This document shows positions 21,374-28,476 of a stretch of 28,476 bases of DNA, piece by piece. The stretch is from the NCBI RefSeq assembly GCF_015062905.1, contig NZ_SUTK01000023.1, positions 1-28,476 of the forward strand, in the 5' to 3' direction. Source of the stretch: Methanobrevibacter thaueri. GTDB lineage: Archaea > Methanobacteriota > Methanobacteria > Methanobacteriales > Methanobacteriaceae. The number at the start of each line of letters is the position of its first letter. Within the stretch, counting starts at the first letter, position 1. The position numbers and the translations under genes were made by a program. Below the pieces are notes generated by a model. That model did not search any database and was not told the DNA's origin. It was given only the letters and a program-made list of their open reading frames with translations.

Positions 21374-23175
21374 GTCCAAGGCCTCTTAAAAGAAAACCTC
21401 CAGAAAAACCTGTAGACAACAAAAAAGCAATTAAAAACATTTTAAGTCTTCTGAAAGACCATAAGATCAGATTAATACTGACTGTAGTATGTGCAGTCAT
21501 TTCCACAGTGTTTACGATTATTGCCCCATTGCTTATAGGCAGGGCAACCACAATAATATTCGACGGGATTAACAATATTATCCACCATACAGGCTCAATC
21601 GATTTCGATACGCTGTTCCATCTCTTGACAGTTGTGGTTATCCTATACGTTATCAGCTCAGTTTTCTCTTATCTTCAGAGCTTCCTTCTGGTGAAGGTAT
21701 CCACCAAAATCAGCTATGACTTAAGGGAAAGGATGATAGATAAGATTCTTCACCTGCCCATGGATAAGGTTGAGGAAAACAAAAGGGGAGATATCCTTTC
21801 AAGAGTTACCAATGATGTCGATTCCCTTCAACACGGAATTACACAATCGTTCATCCAGTTGACAACAGCTGTAATTACCCTTATAGGAGTATTCATAATG
21901 ATGCTGACAATCAACGTTTGGATGACATTGGCAACCGTTATTCTTGTCCCTATTGCATTTTTACTAATCCGAGCTATGACAAGATACTCCCAAAAATACT
22001 TCCTAAAGCAGCTGGTCTTTAAAGGTTCGCTGAATGCTCAGATTGAAGAGACATTCACAGGCCATGACATAATCCGTGCATTCAACCAGGAGGAGATTTC
22101 CATGGAGAAATTTGAAGAGGACAATGAAAACTGGTTTGGCCATGAATGGAAATCACAATTCTATTCCAGCCTGAACGGACCGTTAATGAACTTCATCTCA
22201 AATTTCACCTATGTTGTGGTTGCGGTCATGGGTGCAGTATTTGTCCTTCAAAGGGCAATAGCCGTTGGAGACATATTGGCATTTTTCCAATATACCCAAA
22301 GCTTCAACAGACCTATCCAGCAGATTACAAGAGTCATGAGCCAGATTCAAACTGCAATGGCCGCAAGTGAACGTATCTTTGAATTTTTAGAATATGAGGA
22401 TGAGGAAAATCCGTCAGACAAATCAATCAGCGAAATCAAAGAGGGAATTGAATTTGAAAATGTCAGCTTTGGATATGTGCCTAATGAAAAGATAATTAAA
22501 AACCTATCATTCAAAGTTAAAAAAGGTCAAAAGATAGCCATAATAGGTGAAACCGGAGCTGGAAAAACAACAATAGTCAAATTGCTCATGAGATTTTACG
22601 AAATTGATTCCGGTTCCATAAAAATTGATGGCAAGGATATTGAAGAATACGACAAAAACAGCCTAAGATCTTTGATTGGAATGGTCCTGCAGGATTCCTG
22701 GCTGTTTTCAGATACAATTTCCAACAATATTCGATATGGTAATCTTGATGCCGAAGAGAGCGAAGTAATTGATGCCGCCCGCCAGGTTTATGCAGATAAT
22801 TTCATAAGACAGTCAAGCGACGGTTATGAAAGCGTTTTAAATGAAGATACTGACAACATTTCCCATGGCCAAAAGCAGCTGCTCACAATAGCAAGAACAA
22901 TACTTTCTAAAAAAGAGGTCTTGATTTTGGACGAGGCAACATCCAGCGTCGACACTAGAACTGAAAAGCTGATTCAAAAGGCAATGGACAAGCTGATGGA
23001 AGGAAAAACTAGTTTTATAATAGCGCATAGGCTATCAACAATAAGAAATGCCGATAGGATTATCGTGATTGAAAATGGTGAAATAATTGAGCAAGGAACT
23101 CACGAAGAGCTTCTTGCCCTCAAAGGATATTATTACAATACTCTAAATGCTCAATTGAAAGAAAACCTATGCTGA
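21370..23175 (+). CDS. Heterodimeric ABC exporter, subunit with canonical ATPase site
   Basis: The protein has 601 residues: a membrane domain with six helices (about 33-330), preceded by a charged Pro/Lys tail, and a nucleotide-binding domain (about 360-598). Walker A GETGAGKTT is at 393-401, catalytic Glu522 in LILDEATSSVD, and switch His553 in IAHRLSTI; the signature is changed to ISHGQ (497-501). In the dimer its Walker motifs meet the intact signature of the partner, forming the one hydrolytic site. GGAGG lies before the ATG inside the end of the previous gene. Its last nine bases overlap the converging TPR gene. Confidence 0.92.
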   Translation: MSPRPLKRKPPEKPVDNKKAIKNILSLLKDHKIRLILTVVCAVISTVFTIIAPLLIGRATTIIFDGINNIIHHTGSIDFDTLFHLLTVVVILYVISSVFSYLQSFLLVKVSTKISYDLRERMIDKILHLPMDKVEENKRGDILSRVTNDVDSLQHGITQSFIQLTTAVITLIGVFIMMLTINVWMTLATVILVPIAFLLIRAMTRYSQKYFLKQLVFKGSLNAQIEETFTGHDIIRAFNQEEISMEKFEEDNENWFGHEWKSQFYSSLNGPLMNFISNFTYVVVAVMGAVFVLQRAIAVGDILAFFQYTQSFNRPIQQITRVMSQIQTAMAASERIFEFLEYEDEENPSDKSISEIKEGIEFENVSFGYVPNEKIIKNLSFKVKKGQKIAIIGETGAGKTTIVKLLMRFYEIDSGSIKIDGKDIEEYDKNSLRSLIGMVLQDSWLFSDTISNNIRYGNLDAEESEVIDAARQVYADNFIRQSSDGYESVLNEDTDNISHGQKQLLTIARTILSKKEVLILDEATSSVDTRTEKLIQKAMDKLMEGKTSFIIAHRLSTIRNADRIIVIENGEIIEQGTHEELLALKGYYYNTLNAQLKENLC

Positions 23176-23958
23176 GCATTCATCCCAAATCTTTTTGGAC
23201 TCATCATCCAAAGCTTCAATATCGTTTGCTTCACTGAAAGCCTTACTTGCTTGGCCATATTTCTGCCAATCATAATAGACATATGCCTTTCCCTTTAAAG
23301 CTTCAAATGGAACTTCATCTAAAACTGAATCATACACATTGATTGCGTCATTAAAATCCTTATTTAACCTGTTTACATTTGCAATAGCCAATTTGGATTC
23401 AACATTATCTTCCAATGCTAAAGAGCAGATGAACTCTTCAATCGCTTCATCATACATTTCCAGATTAGTCAATGCTAATCCTTTTACGTAGTATGCTTCA
23501 GGATTCTTATTGTTCAAATCAATTGATTTGTCGCATAGCTGAACAACACGGAGATTTTCCTCTTGAGCATCATCCAATTCATCAGATTCCATATTGTCAA
23601 GTTTCCTTTTTGCGGTTCTGATGTAATCCTCGTCCCTGTTCAGTGCAATTTTTGCTTCACGAGCGGAATCCTTGATGAAATCCGGAACTTCATCCTTATT
23701 TATAACTTCATCCTTAAATTTGGATAATTCCTCAGCAAAATCAGAAAAATGATTTAATGCGGCTTCACCGAATTTTTGAACATCCATCTCATCAATGTTT
23801 TGCTTGAATTCAGTTGAATCGATTTCCTTTAATATTTCAGTTGTTTCATCCTTTAAATATCCAATCCCATCATATATAGACTGAACAATTTGAGATTCAA
23901 AAACAACCTCGTCTTTGTCACGTCTGTTAACTTTGATATCTTCTGAATCTTTAGACAT
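23167..23958 (-). CDS. Tetratricopeptide-repeat protein
   Basis: The 263-residue, acidic, soluble protein has an N-terminal half (about 1-125) that is helical and charged, probably coiled-coil. The C-terminal half contains three or four TPR units: LCDKSIDLNNKNPEAYYVKGLALTNLEMYDEAIEEF (about 140-175), then SALALEDNVESKLAIANVNRLNKDFNDAINVYD, and a last AYVYYDWQKYGQASKAFSEA. TPRs mediate protein contacts; the partner is unknown. The start at ATG 23958 follows GTGAT by four bases. It converges on the ABC exporter. Confidence 0.8.
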   Translation of the reverse strand: MSKDSEDIKVNRRDKDEVVFESQIVQSIYDGIGYLKDETTEILKEIDSTEFKQNIDEMDVQKFGEAALNHFSDFAEELSKFKDEVINKDEVPDFIKDSAREAKIALNRDEDYIRTAKRKLDNMESDELDDAQEENLRVVQLCDKSIDLNNKNPEAYYVKGLALTNLEMYDEAIEEFICSLALEDNVESKLAIANVNRLNKDFNDAINVYDSVLDEVPFEALKGKAYVYYDWQKYGQASKAFSEANDIEALDDESKKIWDECSA

Positions 23959-24005
23959 TTTAATCACTATGATATGATATTGAAAAAATAGTATAAAAAC
24001 ATATG

Positions 24006-25373
24006 TTATTTAGAAAAAACAATTTTCTTGAATTTGAGATTGAAAATCCAAATGAAAACAAATCCTATAATGGAACCTATATTCATCCCGATGATAGCTC
24101 CCAAATACACTCCAAACACGCCCATATTCAATGTTATGCCCAGCAGATATGCCAATGCCATGCTTAAGACCAGTTCCCTCAATATGGTCAGTGCCAATGA
24201 TTTGAAGCCCACCCCTACACCCTGATAGGTATAGGCTGCTGTTGCACCAAGCGATATCAGGAAATTATAGAACACCAACAATTGCAATATTTCAGCTGAA
24301 CGGCTAACCAATGTCAAATCAGCGGCCTGGAAGTTGAATAATCCGCAAAGAGGATATGCAAACACGAAAAATATTGCGCAGATTGCAATCGTAATCGCCA
24401 GACTAAGCAATGTGGAATATATTATAGTCTCATTGAAATTTTTCCAGTTATTTGCCCCATATGCAATTCCCGAAACTGTTATTGTTGCAATTCCTATTGC
24501 CATGCATGGTATGAATGCAATCGTTATGAATCTCCATGCTATGGTGAATGCTGCCACTTCCTCAACTCCTGCAGTCATTATGATTAGATAGTTGAGGATA
24601 ATAGCTACAAGAGCAAAGATTATCTCTTCTGTTGATGCGGGGATTGAAACGACCAGTATCTCCTTATATATATTCAGGTCACGTTTGTAATTGGAGAACT
24701 TGAACTCGAAAAATGTGTCCCTTTTAACATATATCCAGTACAGCATCAAAAGAAATCCTAAAAATGAGGCCACCACTGTAGCAAGTCCCGCTCCGAATAT
24801 GCCCAAATTCAGCCCGTATATCATGACCGGATCCAGAATCATGTTAAAGATGGATGTCAATATCAGCGGGTTTGTAGCACGTGCCACATCGCCTTCCGCC
24901 CTGAAGATGCTTGCGGCCACATTGGGTGCCAAAAAGACAATGTTCAACAAAAATATGATTTGGCCATAACTTAGGCAATATGTACTGACACTACCTGCAC
25001 CCAAAAGTATTATCAAATCATTTAAAAAGAAAATACCTATCATTAAAACAATGACTGAAACGATAACCATTATAATTATTGAGTGCATAACTGAGTTATT
25101 TGCATCTTCAATTCTTTGAGCTCCGACATATCTTGAAATCAAAGAATTGGCACCTGCACCTATGCCGCTTCCGATGCCAATGATCACCAGATACAATGGA
25201 GCTATAAAACCCAATGCTGCAAGGGCATTGGAATTGATTCCGGAAACCCAAAAGCTGTCAATCAAATTGTTCAGGAACATCAAAAGCAGTGAAAAAATCG
25301 TAGGAAAAGCTAATTTGTTAATTGCACTGCGCGGATTGCCCGTAATTGATTCGATATTATCGTTGGCCTGCAT
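24006..25373 (-). CDS. MATE-family multidrug efflux transporter
   Basis: The 455-residue protein has twelve membrane helices in two similar halves, typical of MATE transporters (NorM/DinF type), which export cationic drugs or metabolites using a sodium or proton gradient. Recognisable stretches are the opening PTIFSLLLMFLNNLIDSFWVS, GSGIGAGANSLISRYVGAQ and the second-half VSIPASTEEIIFALVAIILNYL. A TATA box (25397-25404) lies 24-31 bases before the ATG and there is no ribosome binding site, so the mRNA is probably leaderless. It is probably transcribed alone. Confidence 0.9.
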   Translation of the reverse strand: MQANDNIESITGNPRSAINKLAFPTIFSLLLMFLNNLIDSFWVSGINSNALAALGFIAPLYLVIIGIGSGIGAGANSLISRYVGAQRIEDANNSVMHSIIIMVIVSVIVLMIGIFFLNDLIILLGAGSVSTYCLSYGQIIFLLNIVFLAPNVAASIFRAEGDVARATNPLILTSIFNMILDPVMIYGLNLGIFGAGLATVVASFLGFLLMLYWIYVKRDTFFEFKFSNYKRDLNIYKEILVVSIPASTEEIIFALVAIILNYLIIMTAGVEEVAAFTIAWRFITIAFIPCMAIGIATITVSGIAYGANNWKNFNETIIYSTLLSLAITIAICAIFFVFAYPLCGLFNFQAADLTLVSRSAEILQLLVFYNFLISLGATAAYTYQGVGVGFKSLALTILRELVLSMALAYLLGITLNMGVFGVYLGAIIGMNIGSIIGFVFIWIFNLKFKKIVFSK

Positions 25374-25396
25374 TGATAATAGTTATATGAAAAAAA

Positions 25397-25404
25397 ATAT
25401 TTAA
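25397..25404 (-). promoter_or_regulatory. TATA box of the MATE gene, implying a leaderless transcript
   Basis: TTAAATAT on the minus strand is centred about 27 bases before the ATG at 25373, so transcription should begin at or within one or two bases of the start codon. Confidence 0.5.
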
Positions 25405-25420
25405 GGATTTTTGAAAGGAA

Positions 25421-26224
25421 TTAATCTTTCCTATTCCTTTTGGCAAGAGCCTCCAACTCATCAAATTTTTTGTCAAAGTGTTTCATTACAATAGAAACCG
25501 TTAAAGTGGCGGTACCCACACAGGATAAGAAAAAACCGCTCCAAACCAATAATAATGCATCGGCCTTGCCCAAACCGGTATCACCTAAAATAGCATACCC
25601 ATTACTTGTAAATGCATTGGAAACCATAGTTAATGAATCAAGAGGAGACACTCCTTCAACAACCATAGTGATTAAAAAGCTAACAAAAACGATGGAAAAC
25701 ATAAGCATTATTGTTATTCCTAAACCATTGGTCTCTGTATACTCAACGAATTTGTCATAATAAACCTTAATGAAATATGCAAGAGTAATCAAGTGGATTG
25801 CATCCGCCAATAATTCATATGAGCCCCAAAAGAACAATACTCCGACTGAACCTAACGGTATCAATCCGAATAGCAATATTTTATTTTTTAAAGGACCCCA
25901 CTTGACATTAATTGCAAAGTACAAAGAAAGGATAATATCAAAAACTGAAAAGATTATCAGATTTTCATCCCATCCGATAACGGAGTATAAGATATCCACA
26001 ACGATCAAAACAATAATAATCAGATAAAAAAGCTGCCTAACATTTGATATCTCTTCTTCAGGCAAATATTCAAGAGGATTGAAAAGTTTTGAAGTCCTTA
26101 CGAAATTAGAGGACTTTAACTTATTTATTGTAAACTTGCAAAGCTGAACTAGAACAGAAAAGGCTACAATAGTGATGACAAGCCAAAAAATATATAATGA
26201 AAAATTAATCAGCAGATTACCCAT
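25421..26224 (-). CDS. Ion-channel-like membrane protein (first paralogue)
   Basis: The 267-residue protein has six or seven membrane helices. Helix at about 8-30, a soluble linker LFNPLEYLPEEEISNVRQ (48-64), then helices at about 65-85, 90-105, 115-133 and 170-190. A re-entrant loop (195-215) precedes the last helix (221-245). DSLTMVSNAFTSNGYAILGDTGLGK resembles the pore helix, filter and post-filter Leu-Gly-Lys of potassium channels (DALWWAVVTLTTVGYGD...PLGK), but the filter reads TSNGYA rather than TVGYGD (206-211). A diverged cation channel is the best guess, not proven. Its start overlaps the stop of the next paralogue by one base (TAATG). Confidence 0.65.
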   Translation of the reverse strand: MGNLLINFSLYIFWLVITIVAFSVLVQLCKFTINKLKSSNFVRTSKLFNPLEYLPEEEISNVRQLFYLIIIVLIVVDILYSVIGWDENLIIFSVFDIILSLYFAINVKWGPLKNKILLFGLIPLGSVGVLFFWGSYELLADAIHLITLAYFIKVYYDKFVEYTETNGLGITIMLMFSIVFVSFLITMVVEGVSPLDSLTMVSNAFTSNGYAILGDTGLGKADALLLVWSGFFLSCVGTATLTVSIVMKHFDKKFDELEALAKRNRKD

Positions 26225-27015
26225 TATTCATCACTCCCCTCATCAATTATTCTTTCAAGTTTCTCAACTCTTCTGTTAAAGTATTTGATTAAAATAGTGG
26301 CAGTCAATGTTGCTGTAGTTGCACCGGATATGACATAACCGCTCCAAACCAGGAATAAACTGTTGATTTTTCCTGGAATTGATTTACCTAAAACACTATA
26401 ACCGTTACTTGTAAATGCGTTAGAAACCATTACCAGAGCATCCAGAGGATCCTTTCCTTCAGCCGCCTGAGTTAGGAAAAAACTAAAGAAGACTATGCTG
26501 AACAGCAATATTATGGTTATGGACAAACCATGTGATTCGGTATAATAGTTGAATCTGTCATAGTAATACTTAACGAAGTACAGGAATGCCGGAACATGAA
26601 TAAGATCGATTAAACTTACAAGGGAGAATTGAAACATGAAGTAAGCCATAGAGCCGAATGGAACCATGATTAAAAGTAAAATCTTATTTTTTAGAGATGA
26701 CTTATCCAATGTTACTGCAATATAAAGTGATAAACAGATGTCAAACAGTGAAAGATAGGTATAATCTGTGCCTACAGACATGAATGTATATAAAACATTG
26801 GCAAAACACAGGCTCATCAGGATTAGATAGAATACCTGCTTAAGAGTATGAATCTCATCTTCAGGCAAAAATTCCTGAGGATTCAAATATCTATTGTCAC
26901 TATCCTTTAGCTTTTTAAGAATAAACATACCCAAAACTGTCAAGACAATGAAAATCGCTAATTCAACTGCAAACTGAAAGAGAGGTTGACCTAATATATC
27001 CACTAAATTCACCAT
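26224..27015 (-). CDS. Ion-channel-like membrane protein (second paralogue)
   Basis: The 263-residue protein is clearly similar along its whole length to the adjacent gene product: the linker NPQEFLPEDEIHTLKQVFYL (45-64), the YTESHGLSITIILLFSIVFFSFF helix (158-180) and the pore loop VSNAFTSNGYSVLGKSIPGK (197-216). The C-terminal tail is charged (NRRVEKLERIIDEGSDE), perhaps a short coiled coil for assembly. It is expressed first, directly before its paralogue, so a heteromeric channel is plausible. A TATA-like TTTTATATT about 20-25 bases upstream and the absence of a ribosome binding site suggest a leaderless mRNA. Confidence 0.65.
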   Translation of the reverse strand: MVNLVDILGQPLFQFAVELAIFIVLTVLGMFILKKLKDSDNRYLNPQEFLPEDEIHTLKQVFYLILMSLCFANVLYTFMSVGTDYTYLSLFDICLSLYIAVTLDKSSLKNKILLLIMVPFGSMAYFMFQFSLVSLIDLIHVPAFLYFVKYYYDRFNYYTESHGLSITIILLFSIVFFSFFLTQAAEGKDPLDALVMVSNAFTSNGYSVLGKSIPGKINSLFLVWSGYVISGATTATLTATILIKYFNRRVEKLERIIDEGSDE

Positions 27016-27068
27016 TAATATTTTAAATAATAATATAAAACCTTTTTACTTTGAATATCTGTTAGAAT

Positions 27069-27869
27069 CTAAATTGAACTACTTAACACATCATGATAGG
27101 CTTTTAAGTCTTTTTCACGTAAATTTAAACTTTGCATTAACTCAGCAACCAATGCATCAAGCAACACTAAAGCTGATATTTCAAATGCGGTTCCCATTAG
27201 AATTAACTCCAAAGGACGGTAAATATTGCTGATTCCCCTAATCTCTTTAGGCAAATCTTCAATTTCTTTCCACAATTCATTATCACTTAAATCAGCCGCT
27301 TTTTTAGGAAGTGCCTCAAGCTTGTTTCTGACTCCTTCATCACTTTCAAAGTTTATTAACGCTCCAGGCAAGGTTTCAAGAAATTCCTTAACATCATAAT
27401 CCTCAAGTCTGACTAAAGTCTGCGGAAGGGAATCAATCACGATTCTTGCATCTGCTTTCTGGGCAAGATCACTTTTGGTATTGCCGCATACCGCTAAAAA
27501 TTTGACATTGTCAATTTTAGAATCTTCAACGATTTGAGTTATGGAGTTGGATTTACCTGACTTTGAAATAATGATAATGATATCCCCATCCTTGACTGGA
27601 GGAGCTATTGTTTCATTAAATACGTATACATAAAATCCTAAATGCATCAATCTCATTGCAAAAGATTTTGCAACAAATCCTGACCTTCCTGCACCTGCAA
27701 GGAATATGGTGGTTTTTCTCTCGGAAACTACACGTTTATTAGAAGCTGTTAAAATGACATCTCTAAATTTACAAATAGCCTCTTCCTGATTTGCCACAAC
27801 GGATTTACACATTTGAAGATTTTTTAGGATTTCATCCAAAGACAAATCCATATATTTTAACTCAGACAT
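27069..27869 (-). CDS. SIS-domain, 6-phospho-3-hexuloisomerase-like protein with an insertion
   Basis: The protein has 266 residues. The SIS sugar-phosphate-binding domain (about 50-145) has the PHI signature LAGAGRSGFVAKSFAMRLMHLGF and then GDIIIIISKSGKSNSI. PHI converts 3-hexulose 6-phosphate to fructose 6-phosphate; in archaea with HPS it makes ribose phosphate. The typical family size is 180-200 residues. Here about 60 residues (150-215, rich in Leu, Asp, Glu and ending in LP: ETLP, EALP, EDLP) are inserted before the C-terminal segment PLELILMGTAFEISALVLLDALVAELMQ. The start at ATG 27869 follows AAAGGT; a TTG at 27968 would add residues that do not match the family. The enzyme role is likely but the insertion could change it. 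Confidence 0.8.
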   Translation of the reverse strand: MSELKYMDLSLDEILKNLQMCKSVVANQEEAICKFRDVILTASNKRVVSERKTTIFLAGAGRSGFVAKSFAMRLMHLGFYVYVFNETIAPPVKDGDIIIIISKSGKSNSITQIVEDSKIDNVKFLAVCGNTKSDLAQKADARIVIDSLPQTLVRLEDYDVKEFLETLPGALINFESDEGVRNKLEALPKKAADLSDNELWKEIEDLPKEIRGISNIYRPLELILMGTAFEISALVLLDALVAELMQSLNLREKDLKAYHDVLSSSI

Positions 27870-27988
27870 ATTAATAACCTTTTTAAGCTTTAAATTGTAA
27901 ACTGGTTTTACAGTATTAATCAGTATAATTGTATCTTTTACATTACTTAAAATATTATCTATTTTCAATAGGACCTATTCAAATTACA

Positions 27989-28476
27989 CTATACTGAACT
28001 TTTACCTATATACTGCTGCTTGAATTCCTCTTCATTTACTTTTGAAAGCGCCTTGTTTCTAATTTCCAATGGGAATGTATCATCATTTACAATCTCCATC
28101 AACCTATCCTGATTCTCCTTGTCATTAATCTCATCCAGTCTGATGTTGAACAGGAGTTTTTCAAGCTTTCCTTCGGCCTCGCATCTGACATAATAATTGA
28201 AATCATCATTAATTATCGATTTCAATTTCTCAACGTCAGAAATTCGGCTGATTTCATCTATGTGTTTCTGGCTGTTAATCAGGTCGTCAAATGTCTTTTG
28301 GGCAATATATGAAACATCACTGTCCCCTGATGAAATTAATTTTTTAAGCAGACGCTCATTATCGATACGCTTGATATCTTCAAAAAGAGTATTTAATCTA
28401 TTTTTGGCAACTATCGAATCATCATTTTCAAGACAGGCAATCCTGTCCAGAATCCCCTTATCATCAAGCTTGGAAA
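27989..28476 (-). CDS. Helical repeat-like hypothetical protein (partial, N-terminus off window)
   Basis: The reading frame is open from the window edge, so the TTG at 28225 is internal and at least 162 residues belong to the gene. The visible protein is acidic and helical with a recurring pattern of about 30-35 residues (DRIACLENDDSIVAKNRL..., EISRISDVEKLKSIINDDFNYYVR..., LMEIVNDDTFPLEIRNKALSKV). This looks like HEAT-type repeats, in which DD...VR or IR(N)KAL motifs recur. No catalytic motif is seen and no function is proposed. It ends 120 bases before the SIS gene in the same direction. Confidence 0.65.
   Translation of the reverse strand, partial: SKLDDKGILDRIACLENDDSIVAKNRLNTLFEDIKRIDNERLLKKLISSGDSDVSYIAQKTFDDLINSQKHIDEISRISDVEKLKSIINDDFNYYVRCEAEGKLEKLLFNIRLDEINDKENQDRLMEIVNDDTFPLEIRNKALSKVNEEEFKQQYIGKSSV

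Noticed and set aside
28223..28225. TTG as start of a 78-residue protein
   Set aside because: The frame stays open to the window edge with the same acidic, helical composition, so this is an internal Leu codon of a larger gene.
1..28476. CRISPR arrays, tRNA or rRNA genes, insertion sequences, prophage genes
   Set aside because: No regularly spaced repeats, no tRNA T-loop or acceptor patterns, and no transposase or integrase were seen on reading.

Overview
The window looks like chromosomal DNA of a methanogenic archaeon of the order Methanobacteriales, most likely Methanobrevibacter. The DNA is AT-rich. Archaeal genes are present (an Sm-like protein followed by ribosomal protein L37e, an MCT-1-like PUA protein, the archaeal riboflavin/F420 deformylase ArfB, and a CBS-tailed homoserine O-acetyltransferase). 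Promoters have BRE/TATA form (for example TTTATATA), and ribosome binding sites match GGTGAT or GGAG. Nothing looks like a phage, an integrated element, a CRISPR array, a tRNA or an rRNA.

Layout. Positions 1-2111 (minus): gatC, an ACT-domain protein, homoserine dehydrogenase, then the start of an ApgM-like protein that may be the homoserine kinase. 2276-5780 (minus): asparagine synthase, a small zinc-ribbon protein and a BcrA-type ABC transporter. 5847-7670 (minus): a small HTH repressor followed by two DUF4013 membrane proteins. About 7700-8095 holds no gene but has a strong plus-strand promoter and a possible small RNA. 8096-12285 (minus): rnc, metX, azlC, azlD, a small membrane protein and a PAP2 phosphatase. 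12445-14643: two plus-strand genes (one Panacea-like) flank a minus-strand CxCCxxC protein and the lsm-rpl37e pair. 14697-15881 (plus): the PUA protein and arfB. 15897-19342: a Ser-rich surface protein, an IMPACT-family protein, three tandem rubredoxins, a hexapeptide acyltransferase and a secreted DUF1002 protein. 19667-23175 (plus): a heterodimeric ABC exporter. 23167-28476 (minus): a TPR protein, a MATE transporter, two diverged ion-channel-like proteins, a SIS/phosphohexuloisomerase-like protein with an insertion, and a partial repeat-type protein.

Functional links. hom, the ACT protein, the ApgM-like protein and metX handle homoserine at the threonine/methionine branch. azlCD lies directly behind metX, so it may export methionine. 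The rest is mostly envelope, transport, translation and redox housekeeping.

The most notable signals are these. An identical 20-bp element lies just upstream of the TATA box of three unlinked genes (zinc ribbon, 111-aa hypothetical, Panacea-like). Terminator hairpins repeatedly contain the stop codon of the preceding gene. azlC seems to start at an AUU codon. There is a candidate non-coding RNA at about 7984-8098, and a pair of channel-like proteins whose pore loop reads TSNGY instead of the usual potassium filter. Start codons were often moved downstream from the longest reading frame, because the longest frame begins at the GTG inside a GGTGAT ribosome binding site.
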